From positions 863,501-927,500 of the forward strand of contig NZ_CP056048.1 in NCBI RefSeq assembly GCF_021559775.1: a DNA stretch of 64,000 bases, read 5' to 3'. The notes beneath the pieces are model-generated. The model did not search any database. It worked only from the letters and a program-made list of their open reading frames with translations, and had not been told where the DNA came from. Source of the DNA: Gillisella vitis (GTDB lineage Bacteria > Pseudomonadota > Alphaproteobacteria > Rhizobiales > Rhizobiaceae). Below are positions 53,161 to 61,645 of the stretch, piece by piece. The translations under genes were made by a program, and so were the position numbers. Numbering within the stretch: the first letter of the stretch is position 1; each line of letters starts with the position of its first letter.

Positions 53161-54336
53161 ATGAGCTTTGTGTGGGACGATCCCTTTCTGCTGGAAGACC
53201 AGTTGAGCGAAGAAGAGCGGATGATCCGCGATGCGGCGGCGGCGTTTGCCAAGGCTGAACTGAGCCCGCGCGTCGAGGACATGTATCTCAACGAAAAAAC
53301 CGAGCGCGGACTGTTTCCACTGATGGGCAAGGCGGGCCTGTTAGGCGTCACCCTACCGGAAAAATATGGCGCGGCGGGTGCCAATTACGTCAGCTACGGG
53401 CTGGTGGCGCGCGAAGTAGAGCGGGTGGATTCCGGCTTCCGGTCGATGATGAGCGTGCAATCCTCTTTGGTGATTCATCCGATCTTTGCCTATGGCTCCG
53501 AGGAGCAAAAAGATAAATATCTGCCGGGTCTGGTGTCCGGTGAGTTGATCGGCTGCTTCGGCCTGACCGAACCCGATGCGGGCTCCGATCCGGGTGGCAT
53601 GAAAACCAGAGCCGAAAAGATCGAGGGCGGTTATCGCCTGCGCGGTTCTAAAATGTGGATTTCCAACGCGCCAATCGCCGACGTGTTTGTGGTCTGGGCG
53701 AAATCCGAGGCGCATGATGGCGCCATTCGCGGCTTCGTGCTGGAGAAGGGCATGAAGGGCCTGTCCGCCCCGAAGATCGGCGGCAAGCTGTCGCTACGCG
53801 CTTCAATTACCGGCGAGATCGTCATGGACGGCGTTGAGGTTGGTGAGGATGCCTTGCTGCCTGGCGTCAGTGGGTTGAAAGGCCCATTCGGCTGCCTGAA
53901 CCGGGCGCGCTATGGTATTTCCTGGGGCGTCATGGGCGCTGCCGAAGATTGCTGGGTGCGCTCGCGTCAATATGGTCTCGACCGCCATCAGTTCGGCAAG
54001 CCGTTGGCCGGGATGCAGCTCTATCAAAAGAAGCTCGCCGATATGCAGACCGAAATCGCGCTGGGCTTGCAGGCATCGTTGCGGGTTGGGCGGTTGATGG
54101 ATGAGCATAAGCATGCGCCGGAAATGATTTCCCTCATCAAGCGCAACAATTGCGGCAAGGCGCTGGACATTGCCCGCATGGCCCGCGACATGCACGGCGG
54201 CAACGGTATCCAGATCGAGTATCACGTCATGCGGCATTCGCAGAACCTGGAAACGGTCAATACCTATGAAGGCACCCATGATGTGCATGCGCTGATCCTG
54301 GGCCGCGCCCAGACCGGTATCCAGGCATTTTTCTGA
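53161..54336 (+). CDS. gcdH: Glutaryl-CoA dehydrogenase
   Basis: A 391-residue acyl-CoA dehydrogenase. The FAD-binding segment is GCFGLTEPDAGSDPGGMKT (near 130). The catalytic Glu is in NTYEGTHDVHALILGRAQTG at the C-terminus, and the NGIQIEYHVMRHSQNLE block is typical of GcdH. It oxidises and decarboxylates glutaryl-CoA to crotonyl-CoA in lysine and glutarate breakdown. It starts at ATG 53161 and is followed 11 bp later by a CoA transferase, a common pair. Confidence 0.9.
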   Translation: MSFVWDDPFLLEDQLSEEERMIRDAAAAFAKAELSPRVEDMYLNEKTERGLFPLMGKAGLLGVTLPEKYGAAGANYVSYGLVAREVERVDSGFRSMMSVQSSLVIHPIFAYGSEEQKDKYLPGLVSGELIGCFGLTEPDAGSDPGGMKTRAEKIEGGYRLRGSKMWISNAPIADVFVVWAKSEAHDGAIRGFVLEKGMKGLSAPKIGGKLSLRASITGEIVMDGVEVGEDALLPGVSGLKGPFGCLNRARYGISWGVMGAAEDCWVRSRQYGLDRHQFGKPLAGMQLYQKKLADMQTEIALGLQASLRVGRLMDEHKHAPEMISLIKRNNCGKALDIARMARDMHGGNGIQIEYHVMRHSQNLETVNTYEGTHDVHALILGRAQTGIQAFF

Positions 54337-54346
54337 GGACGGATCG

Positions 54347-55498
54347 ATGTCGAATGCGCCACTTTCGGGATTGAAGGTCATTGAACTGGCCCGGATTCTG
54401 GCCGGTCCCTGGATCGGCCAGACTCTGGCCGATCTCGGCGCCGATGTGATCAAGGTGGAAAGCCCGCAAGGCGACGATACCCGTAGCTGGGGACCGCCCT
54501 TCATCGATGACGGCGTGGAAAAGGCCGCAGCCTATTTCCACGCCTGCAATCGCGGCAAACGGTCGATCACGGCGGATTTTACCAGGGCTGAGGATATCCA
54601 AACCCTTCGCGATCTGATTGCCTCAGCCGATGTGGTGATCGAGAATTTCAAGGTTGGCGGTCTCGTCAAATATGGCCTCGATTACGACAGCCTGAAGGAG
54701 CTTAACCCGAAGCTGGTCTATTGCTCCGTCACCGGCTTTGGCCAGGACGGGCCTTATGCGCAACGTGCCGGTTATGATTTCATGATCCAGGGCATGAGCG
54801 GTATCATGGACCTGACCGGAGAGCCGGATGGTGCGCCGCAGAAGATCGGCGTTGCCTTTGCCGATATCTTCACCGGGCTTTATGGGGTGATCGCTATTCA
54901 GGCGGCGCTGGCGCAACGTCTTCAGACCGGGCGCGGTCAGTTTATCGACATGGCACTGTTCGACTGCATGTCGGCGGTATTGGCCAATCAGGCGATGAAT
55001 TACGCTGCGTCAGGCATCGTGCCGAAGCGCATGGGCAATAATCATCCCAATATTGCGCCCTACCAGACCTTTCCGGTTGCCGATGGCCATATCATCATTG
55101 CTTGCGGCAATGATGGCCAATTTGTCCGGCTGTGCGGTGTGCTGGGCCTGTCCGAACTGGCGGTGACGCCTGAATTTTCCACCAATGCGGCCCGTGTCGC
55201 CCATCGCGGTCAACTGACCACTGTGATGGAAGACAAGACCCGACAATTCGAGCGCGACGATCTTTTGGCGCGGCTGGAGGCGGCGACCGTTCCAGCCGGG
55301 CCGATCAACACGGTGGCGGACCTGTTTGCCGATCCGCAATTTGCCTTCCGGCAAATGAAAATCACCCCGGATGGCGTGCCGGGTATCCGAACACCGATCG
55401 TCTTTTCAGATGCCGAGCTGGAGACTGCACGCCGCGCACCGCGCCTGGGAGAGCATACGGCTGAGGTGCTGGCGGAGATACGGCACGGCAAGGATTGA
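54347..55498 (+). CDS. CaiB/BaiF-family CoA transferase (probably succinyl-CoA:glutarate)
   Basis: A 383-residue family III CoA transferase. It has GLKVIELARILAGPWIGQTLADLGADVIKVESPQGDD at the N-terminus, RGKRSITADF and VVIENFKVGGLVKYGLDYDSL. The catalytic Asp is probably in GQFIDMALFDC (about residue 203). Next to gcdH it most likely activates glutarate to glutaryl-CoA, as SUGCT does, but that is a neighbourhood inference. A GAGGA site precedes the ATG. Confidence 0.82.
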   Translation: MSNAPLSGLKVIELARILAGPWIGQTLADLGADVIKVESPQGDDTRSWGPPFIDDGVEKAAAYFHACNRGKRSITADFTRAEDIQTLRDLIASADVVIENFKVGGLVKYGLDYDSLKELNPKLVYCSVTGFGQDGPYAQRAGYDFMIQGMSGIMDLTGEPDGAPQKIGVAFADIFTGLYGVIAIQAALAQRLQTGRGQFIDMALFDCMSAVLANQAMNYAASGIVPKRMGNNHPNIAPYQTFPVADGHIIIACGNDGQFVRLCGVLGLSELAVTPEFSTNAARVAHRGQLTTVMEDKTRQFERDDLLARLEAATVPAGPINTVADLFADPQFAFRQMKITPDGVPGIRTPIVFSDAELETARRAPRLGEHTAEVLAEIRHGKD

Positions 55499-55604
55499 AA
55501 TGGGCTGGTTTCCTTTTGGTTTCTATGGGTTGGAAAACTGCCGTCTTGCATGGGGCGGTCGTGTATGATCTCAAGGCGTCCATTATTCACTGACGGGGTT
55601 TGCC

Positions 55605-56093
55605 ATGAAAATCTTTCTTTCCATCGTCGCGCTGTCGCTCAGCCTCGCCTCGGGCGTTTTTGCACAGGAGCCGGTTCGTGGCGTTGATAATGCCGAAGCG
55701 CTGTTTACCAGCCCCGATCCGGTGCTGAACCGCAACAAGCAAACGACGTATAAGATCCTCAAGGAGCTGCTGGAGGCCAATCACTGGGACCGTGCCGATC
55801 TCTATCTGACGGAGCGCTACATTCAGCACAATCCCAATGCCGCATCGGGCCGTCAGGGCGTGATCGACTATTTCACCAAGGTGCGAAAAGTCACGCCGTC
55901 GCCGATCCCGGAAAAGATGCAGACCAAAGTGGTCTCGGTGGTGGCTGAAGGGGACATTGTCACCGTTGCCTTTCCCCGCGAACTGAAGGATCCGAAAGAC
56001 CCGACCAAAACCTATACGACGACCTGGTTTGATAGCTGGCGTTTTGTGGATGGCAAGGCGGACGAACATTGGGATTCGGCGACCAAGCCCTGA
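55605..56093 (+). CDS. Secreted SnoaL/NTF2-like protein
   Basis: A 162-residue protein. It has a signal peptide (KIFLSIVALSLSLASGVFAQE, cleavage near residue 20). The remainder matches the SnoaL-like polyketide-cyclase/NTF2 fold (YLTERYIQHNPNAASGRQGVIDYF; DGKADEHWDSATKP). Such exported members are of unknown function. The gene has no obvious operon partner. Confidence 0.72.
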   Translation: MKIFLSIVALSLSLASGVFAQEPVRGVDNAEALFTSPDPVLNRNKQTTYKILKELLEANHWDRADLYLTERYIQHNPNAASGRQGVIDYFTKVRKVTPSPIPEKMQTKVVSVVAEGDIVTVAFPRELKDPKDPTKTYTTTWFDSWRFVDGKADEHWDSATKP

Positions 56094-56304
56094 TATGATC
56101 AATCATTGAAGATGACTGATCGTTTTCCTTTCGCAAACCCCTCAAGCCCCGGCTGCATTTGAGAGATTTGCAATGTCTTCAAGGCGAGGATGTGTAAGCA
56201 TCTTCGAGCCTTTAGACAACATCGTGGATATCCCTAGATTTGCCGTGATATTTGTCAGGGCCGGGGGTAGGGTGCCGCCGATTTGACGGTTGGCGGAGCA
56301 GGAT

Positions 56305-57354
56305 GTGACGGAAAATTCGCGTGCGCGGTTCAGGGAGCTTTGCAGCCCCGTTGGCCATTATCCCGCCGGACCGCTCAACGCCATTACCGATGTCACCGGC
56401 GTTTCGGTTGGTCATATGACCTTGATCGATGGGGAGCGGACGCGCACTGGTGCAACCGCGATCCTTCCGCACGGCGGCAATCTGTTTCAGGACAAGGTGC
56501 CTGCCGGTTTCGCCGTTTTGAATGGTTACGGAAAATTTGCCGGTAGTACCCAGATCGTCGAGCTTGGTGAGATCGAGACCCCGATTGTGCTCACCAACAC
56601 GCTTGCGGTCGGCCGCGCCATCGAGGCGATCAATCTTTATACGCTGGCCCAGAAGGGTAACGAGCGCGTCACCTCCCTCAACGCCGTGGTCGGAGAAACC
56701 AATGACAGCCGCCTGAATGATATCAGCGCTGCCCGTCCCGATGTCACGGAGATTAGCGCAGCGATTGCGGCGGCAAAGCCTGGTCCGGTAGAGGAGGGGG
56801 CTGTTGGCGCTGGCGCGGGAACCGTGGCTTTCGGGCTGAAAGGCGGCATCGGCACCAGCTCGCGGCTGGTTGAGATCGGCAATGCCCGATATACACTCGG
56901 CGTTCTCGTGCAGTCCAACTATGGCGGCCATCTCCTCGTTGCGGGCAAGCCCTATCGGTCCGATGCGGTTCACGACAAAGATGGCTCCATCGTCATTGTG
57001 GTGGCGACCGATGCGCCGCTTTGCGCGCGCAATCTGAGCCGGTTGGCTGAACGCTGCTTTGGCGGCCTTGCCCGCACCGGTGCTGCGCTCAGCAATGGTT
57101 CGGGCGATTACGCTCTGGCGTTTTCGACGGCAGAGTCGGTCCGGCGCACCTCAGCGCGCCGAAAGGCGATGATGAGTGGTGAACAGCTCTCCAATGACGT
57201 TGTTTCGCCGCTTTTCGAGGCTGTGATCGAGGCAACCGAGGAGGCGATCCTCAATTCACTGACCATGGCCGTTTCCATGACCGGCGTTAATGCCGCTACG
57301 GGAAAGCCGACCGTTGTTTCCGCCATTTCTCTCGACACGATCCGTCGTCTCTGA
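56305..57354 (+). CDS. P1-family aminopeptidase (DmpA/BapA type)
   Basis: A 349-residue Ntn-fold-like P1 peptidase, with GAVGAGAGTVAFGLKGGIGTSSR around the self-cleavage site. Family members split between Gly and Ser to give two subunits, with the Ser as nucleophile. DmpA was found in Ochrobactrum as an L-aminopeptidase/D-amidase-esterase; others take beta-amino acids. I favour GTG 56305 (GGAG 7 bases upstream) over TTG 56290. It is followed 26 bp later by a D-amino acid transaminase gene. Confidence 0.83.
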   Translation: MTENSRARFRELCSPVGHYPAGPLNAITDVTGVSVGHMTLIDGERTRTGATAILPHGGNLFQDKVPAGFAVLNGYGKFAGSTQIVELGEIETPIVLTNTLAVGRAIEAINLYTLAQKGNERVTSLNAVVGETNDSRLNDISAARPDVTEISAAIAAAKPGPVEEGAVGAGAGTVAFGLKGGIGTSSRLVEIGNARYTLGVLVQSNYGGHLLVAGKPYRSDAVHDKDGSIVIVVATDAPLCARNLSRLAERCFGGLARTGAALSNGSGDYALAFSTAESVRRTSARRKAMMSGEQLSNDVVSPLFEAVIEATEEAILNSLTMAVSMTGVNAATGKPTVVSAISLDTIRRL

Positions 57355-57380
57355 CGCTCTTCCGCATGACAGGAGTTTGC

Positions 57381-58247
57381 ATGTCCAATCCCGCCCTTCG
57401 CACCGTCTATCTCAATGGCGCCTTCCTGGCCGAAAACGAAGCGCATATCTCGATTTTTGACCGTGGTTTCCTGTTTGGTGACGGCATCTATGAAGTGACC
57501 GCCGTGCTGGACGGCAAGCTGGTCGATAGCGCCCTGCACATGGCCCGGCTGGAGCGCAGCGTCGGCGAAATCGGCGGGCATCTGCCGGTATCGACGGATG
57601 AAATCGTTGAGATTGAGCGGCGGTTGATTGCCGAGAACGGCTTGAAGGAAGGGATGATCTATCTGCAATATACAAGAGGTGCAGAAGATCGCAATTTCCT
57701 CTATTCCGAGGATCTCGCTCCGACCTTGCTGCTGTTTACCCAGTCGAAATCGCTCGACGTTGCTAGCGTCATGGAAAAAGGCCTGAGGGTCAAAACCGTG
57801 ACGGACCAGCGCTGGGCGCGGCGCGACATCAAAAGCGTCTGCCTTCTGCCACAGGTTCTGGCCAAGCGCGCCGCCAAGGCCGAAGGATGTGACGAAGCCT
57901 GGATGGTGGAAGACGGTTTCGTGACCGAAGGCGCGTCCTCGACGGCCTATATCGTCACCGCTGATGACAAGATCATCACCCGCGCCAATAGCAACGCAAC
58001 ATTGCCCGGCTGCACCCGGCTGGCGCTGCTGCAATTGGCGAAGGAACATGGGCTTGTTATCGAAGAGCGTCCCTTCAGCGTTGAGGAAGCACTGGCGGCC
58101 CGCGAAGCGGCATTGACCAGCGCCTCGAATTTCATCGTGCCGATCACCACCATCGACGGCAAGCCGGTTGGCGATGGCAAGCCCGGCCCGGTGGTGACGC
58201 GGCTGCGGGCGCTGTACATGGAAAACGCCCGCAGGACGGCGATTTAA
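57381..58247 (+). CDS. D-amino acid aminotransferase (class IV)
   Basis: A 288-residue PLP class-IV transaminase. It opens with TVYLNGAFLAENEAHISIFDRGFLFGDGIYEV. The PLP lysine is K151 in RDIKSVCLLPQVLAKR, and the YTRGAEDRNF segment and SSTAYIVTADD fit D-amino acid aminotransferases better than branched-chain ones. It makes or uses D-alanine/D-glutamate with 2-oxo acids. The start at 57381 follows AGGAG. It probably shares a transcript with the DmpA gene. Confidence 0.85.
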   Translation: MSNPALRTVYLNGAFLAENEAHISIFDRGFLFGDGIYEVTAVLDGKLVDSALHMARLERSVGEIGGHLPVSTDEIVEIERRLIAENGLKEGMIYLQYTRGAEDRNFLYSEDLAPTLLLFTQSKSLDVASVMEKGLRVKTVTDQRWARRDIKSVCLLPQVLAKRAAKAEGCDEAWMVEDGFVTEGASSTAYIVTADDKIITRANSNATLPGCTRLALLQLAKEHGLVIEERPFSVEEALAAREAALTSASNFIVPITTIDGKPVGDGKPGPVVTRLRALYMENARRTAI

Positions 58248-58258
58248 TCGAACCTAGA

Positions 58259-58562
58259 GTTTGTCAGGGAAAGGTGGAGCTTGGTTTTCGCTGACACGAG
58301 GCTATCGTTTCTATTTGGGGCTTACCCCCCTCTGCCTTGCCAGGCATCTCCCCCTCAAGGGGGGAGATCGACTCGGAGTGAGCGCTTCCCTTCACATTTA
58401 CGGTTCACAGTGTCGGAAATCACCATGGTATCCGATAAAATAAACGGCAAAGCCTATCTGATCTCCCCCCATGAGGGGGAGATGTCCGGCAGGACAGAGG
58501 GGGGTAACGACAAATCAGAGCGTTTGTATTGTGTAGTATGGTCCAATCCGAACCTGACAAAC
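58259..58562. repeat. RIME-like composite inverted-repeat element, ~304 bp
   Basis: The ends are GTTTGTCAGG (58259-58268) and CCTGACAAAC (58553-58562). Inside, a 47-base arm (58322-58368) is a near-perfect inverted copy of 58461-58507, with cores TTACCCCCCTCTGCC and CTCCCCCTCAAGGGGGGAG versus its mirror. Each arm itself contains a short palindrome around CTCCCCC. From memory such CCCCCTCTGxCCTGCCGGxCATCTCCCCC blocks are typical Rhizobiaceae intergenic elements (RIME). It fills the gap between the transaminase and D-aminopeptidase genes. Confidence 0.75.
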
Positions 58563-58563
58563 C

Positions 58564-60072
58564 CTAACCCGCCCGCTGATACTCAATCATCCGGGCGCGG
58601 GCCAGAACCAGTTCAAGGCGGTTTTCACTGAGCATGTTCAGGCAGATCCGCTTGGTCCAGGGACCATCGTGAAGCGTGAAGAGGTAGCGACCGCCACCCA
58701 GCGCTTGCAACGGCATGGACTGGCGGGTTGGGCCGATGCCCATCGTCAGCATGGAACCGTGTATTTCAAGCCGGGCGCCTTCCGATGAAAGCCAGGTGCC
58801 TGAAAGCGATGGCGAGATACCATCGTCCTTGGCCGGTCGGTAATGGCGCGGCCCATGGCCGACGTCGCCGATAATATCGTCTCCCTGCATTTTCAGCCGC
58901 AGCGGCGAGGTGGAAGACCGCGAGGAAACCCAGCCATCTCCGTCATCATAAGCCGCATCTTCGGCATCGAGCGCAATAATGCTGCTTGCCTTCACCTCAA
59001 TCCAGTTCGGGCCACTGTCTTCCACGTAAAGCCCGTCATGAAGCGCCCTCGACAAGCGTGGCAGATGCAGACCGAACAGCGCGATCATTGTCGACTGAGC
59101 GATTTTGGCGCCATTGGTGTCTTCCCTGTTGGAAACAACGACGAAACCAGCGCCGGTTTCAGGATCAAGCAGAAAATAGGTCTTGTAGCCCGGATGCGAG
59201 CCGCCATGACCGACGAAGTCCTTCTCGCCCAGCTTTGTGCGTGCCAATCCCAGCCCGTAACCGCTTGGCCTGCCATCGGCGAGTGGACGTAAAGCGGCCA
59301 TGGCTTCCAGCCGCCCGGCCAGCGCGCCTTCTCCCTTCAGCAGGGCTCGCAGCCATAGGGCCAGCGAGCGGGCGCTGCCTGTCATGCTGCCGGAGGCGGA
59401 AATATGCAGGCCAGCGGCGGAAAGCTGCCATTTCTGGCCGTCATGCCAATAGCCGGGCGCAAGCCCGGCAACGATATCGTTCCAACCTTCTGGCGCATCG
59501 AAAACCGCACCGGTTTCAGCACCGGCACGCTGGATATAATCGCGGAAATAAATGCCCTTGCGCTCAAGCGCCGCTTCCACCAGCCTGTAGCCGGTATTGG
59601 AATAGGACACTTCGGAACCTTGGGCAAAGTTTAGCCGGGTCTGTCGGCTGAGAAAGTCCAGCAGCGGCCCGCTTCGGGTTTCCGTATAGACCGACAACCC
59701 AAGCAGGCTCAGCGCCTCACGGGTATCCGGCAAGCCGCCGCTCATATCCAGGGCGCGGCCGACGGTGACACTGGCGAGTGGTTCTTGCAGTTCCGGCAAA
59801 TGCACGCCCAATCGATCATCAAGGCCGATGAGATCTGGATGAGACAGAACCAGCGTACAAAAGGCATGTTTGGTGACGGAGGCATAGCGAATGACACTAT
59901 CCGGGGTAAATAGTGCGCCCGTGCTCAGGTTTTCAACGCCGCCGCTTAGCCCAAACCGAATACCTTCCCGGTCAAAACCGATCACCGCCCCACCGGGTCC
60001 GTCCTGCGTCCAAGGTTCAAGAGCGGCGTTGACGGTCCGTTCGGCGTCTTTCCAGTTTAACATCTGTTCCAT
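58564..60072 (-). CDS. Serine beta-lactamase-fold D-aminopeptidase (DAP type)
   Basis: A 502-residue penicillin-binding-fold enzyme. Motif 1 is SVTK (S65/K68), motif 2 is YSNTG (Y157), and the third triad element is HGG in FVGHGGSHPGY. Residues ~340-502 form two extra beta-rich domains. That architecture fits the D-aminopeptidase DAP of Ochrobactrum, which removes N-terminal D-residues. The start may be ATG 60063, which would put the catalytic Ser at 62, the DAP number I recall. Its stop lies two bases from the RIME-like element, and it converges on the D-amino acid transaminase gene. Confidence 0.83.
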   Translation of the reverse strand: MEQMLNWKDAERTVNAALEPWTQDGPGGAVIGFDREGIRFGLSGGVENLSTGALFTPDSVIRYASVTKHAFCTLVLSHPDLIGLDDRLGVHLPELQEPLASVTVGRALDMSGGLPDTREALSLLGLSVYTETRSGPLLDFLSRQTRLNFAQGSEVSYSNTGYRLVEAALERKGIYFRDYIQRAGAETGAVFDAPEGWNDIVAGLAPGYWHDGQKWQLSAAGLHISASGSMTGSARSLALWLRALLKGEGALAGRLEAMAALRPLADGRPSGYGLGLARTKLGEKDFVGHGGSHPGYKTYFLLDPETGAGFVVVSNREDTNGAKIAQSTMIALFGLHLPRLSRALHDGLYVEDSGPNWIEVKASSIIALDAEDAAYDDGDGWVSSRSSTSPLRLKMQGDDIIGDVGHGPRHYRPAKDDGISPSLSGTWLSSEGARLEIHGSMLTMGIGPTRQSMPLQALGGGRYLFTLHDGPWTKRICLNMLSENRLELVLARARMIEYQRAG

Positions 60073-60099
60073 TCAATCTTTTACCGCCGAAATATCCGC

Positions 60100-60159
60100 G
60101 ACAATGATAGCGTTGTCATTTACCGCATCCATTTAGGTTGTATGACAATGCGCTTTGTC
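60100..60159. promoter_or_regulatory. Repeated GACAA/TTGTC sites between D-aminopeptidase and dipeptidase genes
   Basis: GACAA-N8-TTGTC (60100-60117) and GACAA-N6-TTGTC (60144-60159) lie in the 247-bp divergent intergenic region, with another half-site GACAAT at 60172-60177. They could be two dimer sites for an unidentified regulator of both genes. Spacing differs by two, so one may be spurious. Confidence 0.35.
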
Positions 60160-60319
60160 GCGCGAGACCGATGACAATACCGTCTTGCATCTGCTTCAAT
60201 GGGTGGCATTTGGGGGTTAAATATGTCAAGCCTTTGATGCATTTGGATATTCACGAATCTTCGATGCGAGGATGTTTCGGCATAGCCGATGCATTTGGAT
60301 GATGTGCAAGGATAGAGCG

Positions 60320-61354
60320 ATGACACAGACCGTTCCCGTTTTCGATGGCCATAATGATGTGCTGCTGCGGCTGCGCCGCTCTGGCCGTCCCCATCCCTAT
60401 CAGGATTTTTTGCAGGGCGGCGAGGCCGGGCATATTGATTTGCCCAAGGCGCGCCAAGGGGGACTGGCCGGTGGACTTTGTGCCGTGTTCATTCCCTCGC
60501 CAAGCTTCAAACCTGATGACAACGGGGATTTCCAGGCCCCGGCCCAGCCGGAAGCGCTGAATGAGACGCTGGCCATGGCCCGGCTGCTGCTTGAAATCGA
60601 GGCGAATTCGGCTGGTCGCGTCAAGGTCTGCCGCAGTGCCGCCGATATCCGTCATTGCCTGGCCAATGAAATCTTTGCGGCGGTTTTTCACATCGAAGGC
60701 GTTGAGGCCATCGCTGCCGATCTCGATGCCCTTTATGTGCTGCATCAGGCGGGGCTCCGCTCGCTCGGTCCTGTCTGGAGCCGGCCGAATATCTTTGCTC
60801 ATGGCGTTCCCTTCCGCTTTCCATCCTCTCCAGACATCGGCCCCGGTCTGACTGATGCTGGCAAGGACCTGATCCGTGCCTGCAATGAGTTGAAGATCAT
60901 GGTCGATCTCTCTCATATGAATGAGCAGGGCTTCTGGGATATCGCCGGTCTTTCCAATGCACCGCTTGTTGCCTCCCATTCCAACGCCCACGCGCTTTGC
61001 CCTCATAGCCGCAACCTCACCGACAAGCAGCTGGATGCCATCCGTGACAGTGGCGGTTTGGTGGGTATCAATTTCGGGGTGATTTTCCTGCGCGAAGATG
61101 GCCAGCGCAATCTCGCTACACCGCTGGACGTGCTCATTGACCATATTGATTATATCGTGACGCGCATCGGCATCGACCATGTCGCACTCGGCTCAGACTT
61201 CGATGGCACCACCGTTCCAGATGCCCTGAAGGATGCAACTGGCCTGCCATTGATCGTCCAGGGACTGGAAGCACGAGGGTATGATGCGGCATCAATTGCC
61301 AAGGTCTGCCATGGCAACTGGATTTCGGTGCTGGAGCGAACCTGGGGTGCTTAG
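60320..61354 (+). CDS. M19-family (renal-type) dipeptidase
   Basis: A 344-residue zinc dipeptidase. The metal-binding HND of VFDGHNDVLLRLRR (near residue 10), FHIEGVEAIAADL (near 120), VDLSHMNEQGFWDIA, VASHSNAHALCPHSRNLTD (near 220) and LGSDFDGTTVPD are present. It hydrolyses dipeptides, including those with a C-terminal D-residue. There is no signal peptide, so it is cytosolic. The start at 60320 follows AAGGATA; the 16-residue upstream extension is spurious. It is divergent from the D-aminopeptidase gene. Confidence 0.9.
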   Translation: MTQTVPVFDGHNDVLLRLRRSGRPHPYQDFLQGGEAGHIDLPKARQGGLAGGLCAVFIPSPSFKPDDNGDFQAPAQPEALNETLAMARLLLEIEANSAGRVKVCRSAADIRHCLANEIFAAVFHIEGVEAIAADLDALYVLHQAGLRSLGPVWSRPNIFAHGVPFRFPSSPDIGPGLTDAGKDLIRACNELKIMVDLSHMNEQGFWDIAGLSNAPLVASHSNAHALCPHSRNLTDKQLDAIRDSGGLVGINFGVIFLREDGQRNLATPLDVLIDHIDYIVTRIGIDHVALGSDFDGTTVPDALKDATGLPLIVQGLEARGYDAASIAKVCHGNWISVLERTWGA

Positions 61355-61430
61355 CCCTCTCTTCGGCGAAATGAGATTTCGCCGGGCATTGACCTTAGTG
61401 CCAGTTCGGCAGTAATCTTTCCTCATTCAC

Positions 61431-61530
61431 CAGGGGTGTCCCGCAAGGGGCTGAGATTCCGCTACGCATAACAGCAGCGCGGTGACCCGTTGAACCTGAT
61501 CCAGTTCATACTGGCGTAGGGACGGTGCAA
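61431..61530 (+). promoter_or_regulatory. TPP riboswitch (THI element)
   Basis: The region has the conserved THI blocks: GGGGTGTCCCGC, GGCTGAGAT (61450-61458), then GTGACCCGTTGAACCTGATC (61483-61502) and ACTGGCGTAGGGA. Thiamin pyrophosphate binding should switch off thiC and downstream genes. The ThiC ATG is 115 bases after the aptamer. I see no clear T-run terminator, so translational control is likely. Confidence 0.95.
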
Positions 61531-61645
61531 GCGCTGCAAAACCATGGCCCGTATTGGGTTGGCCCGTTATGGGTTGGGCAGGCGTCTTTCCATCATTCCG
61601 GCTATCATGACTGGGTCTCCAACCTGAACACTTGGAGCCTCAAAA

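Noticed and set aside
56212..56973. Minus-strand 253-codon frame opposite the DmpA gene
   Set aside because: It is antisense to a clear P1 peptidase gene and shows no domain.
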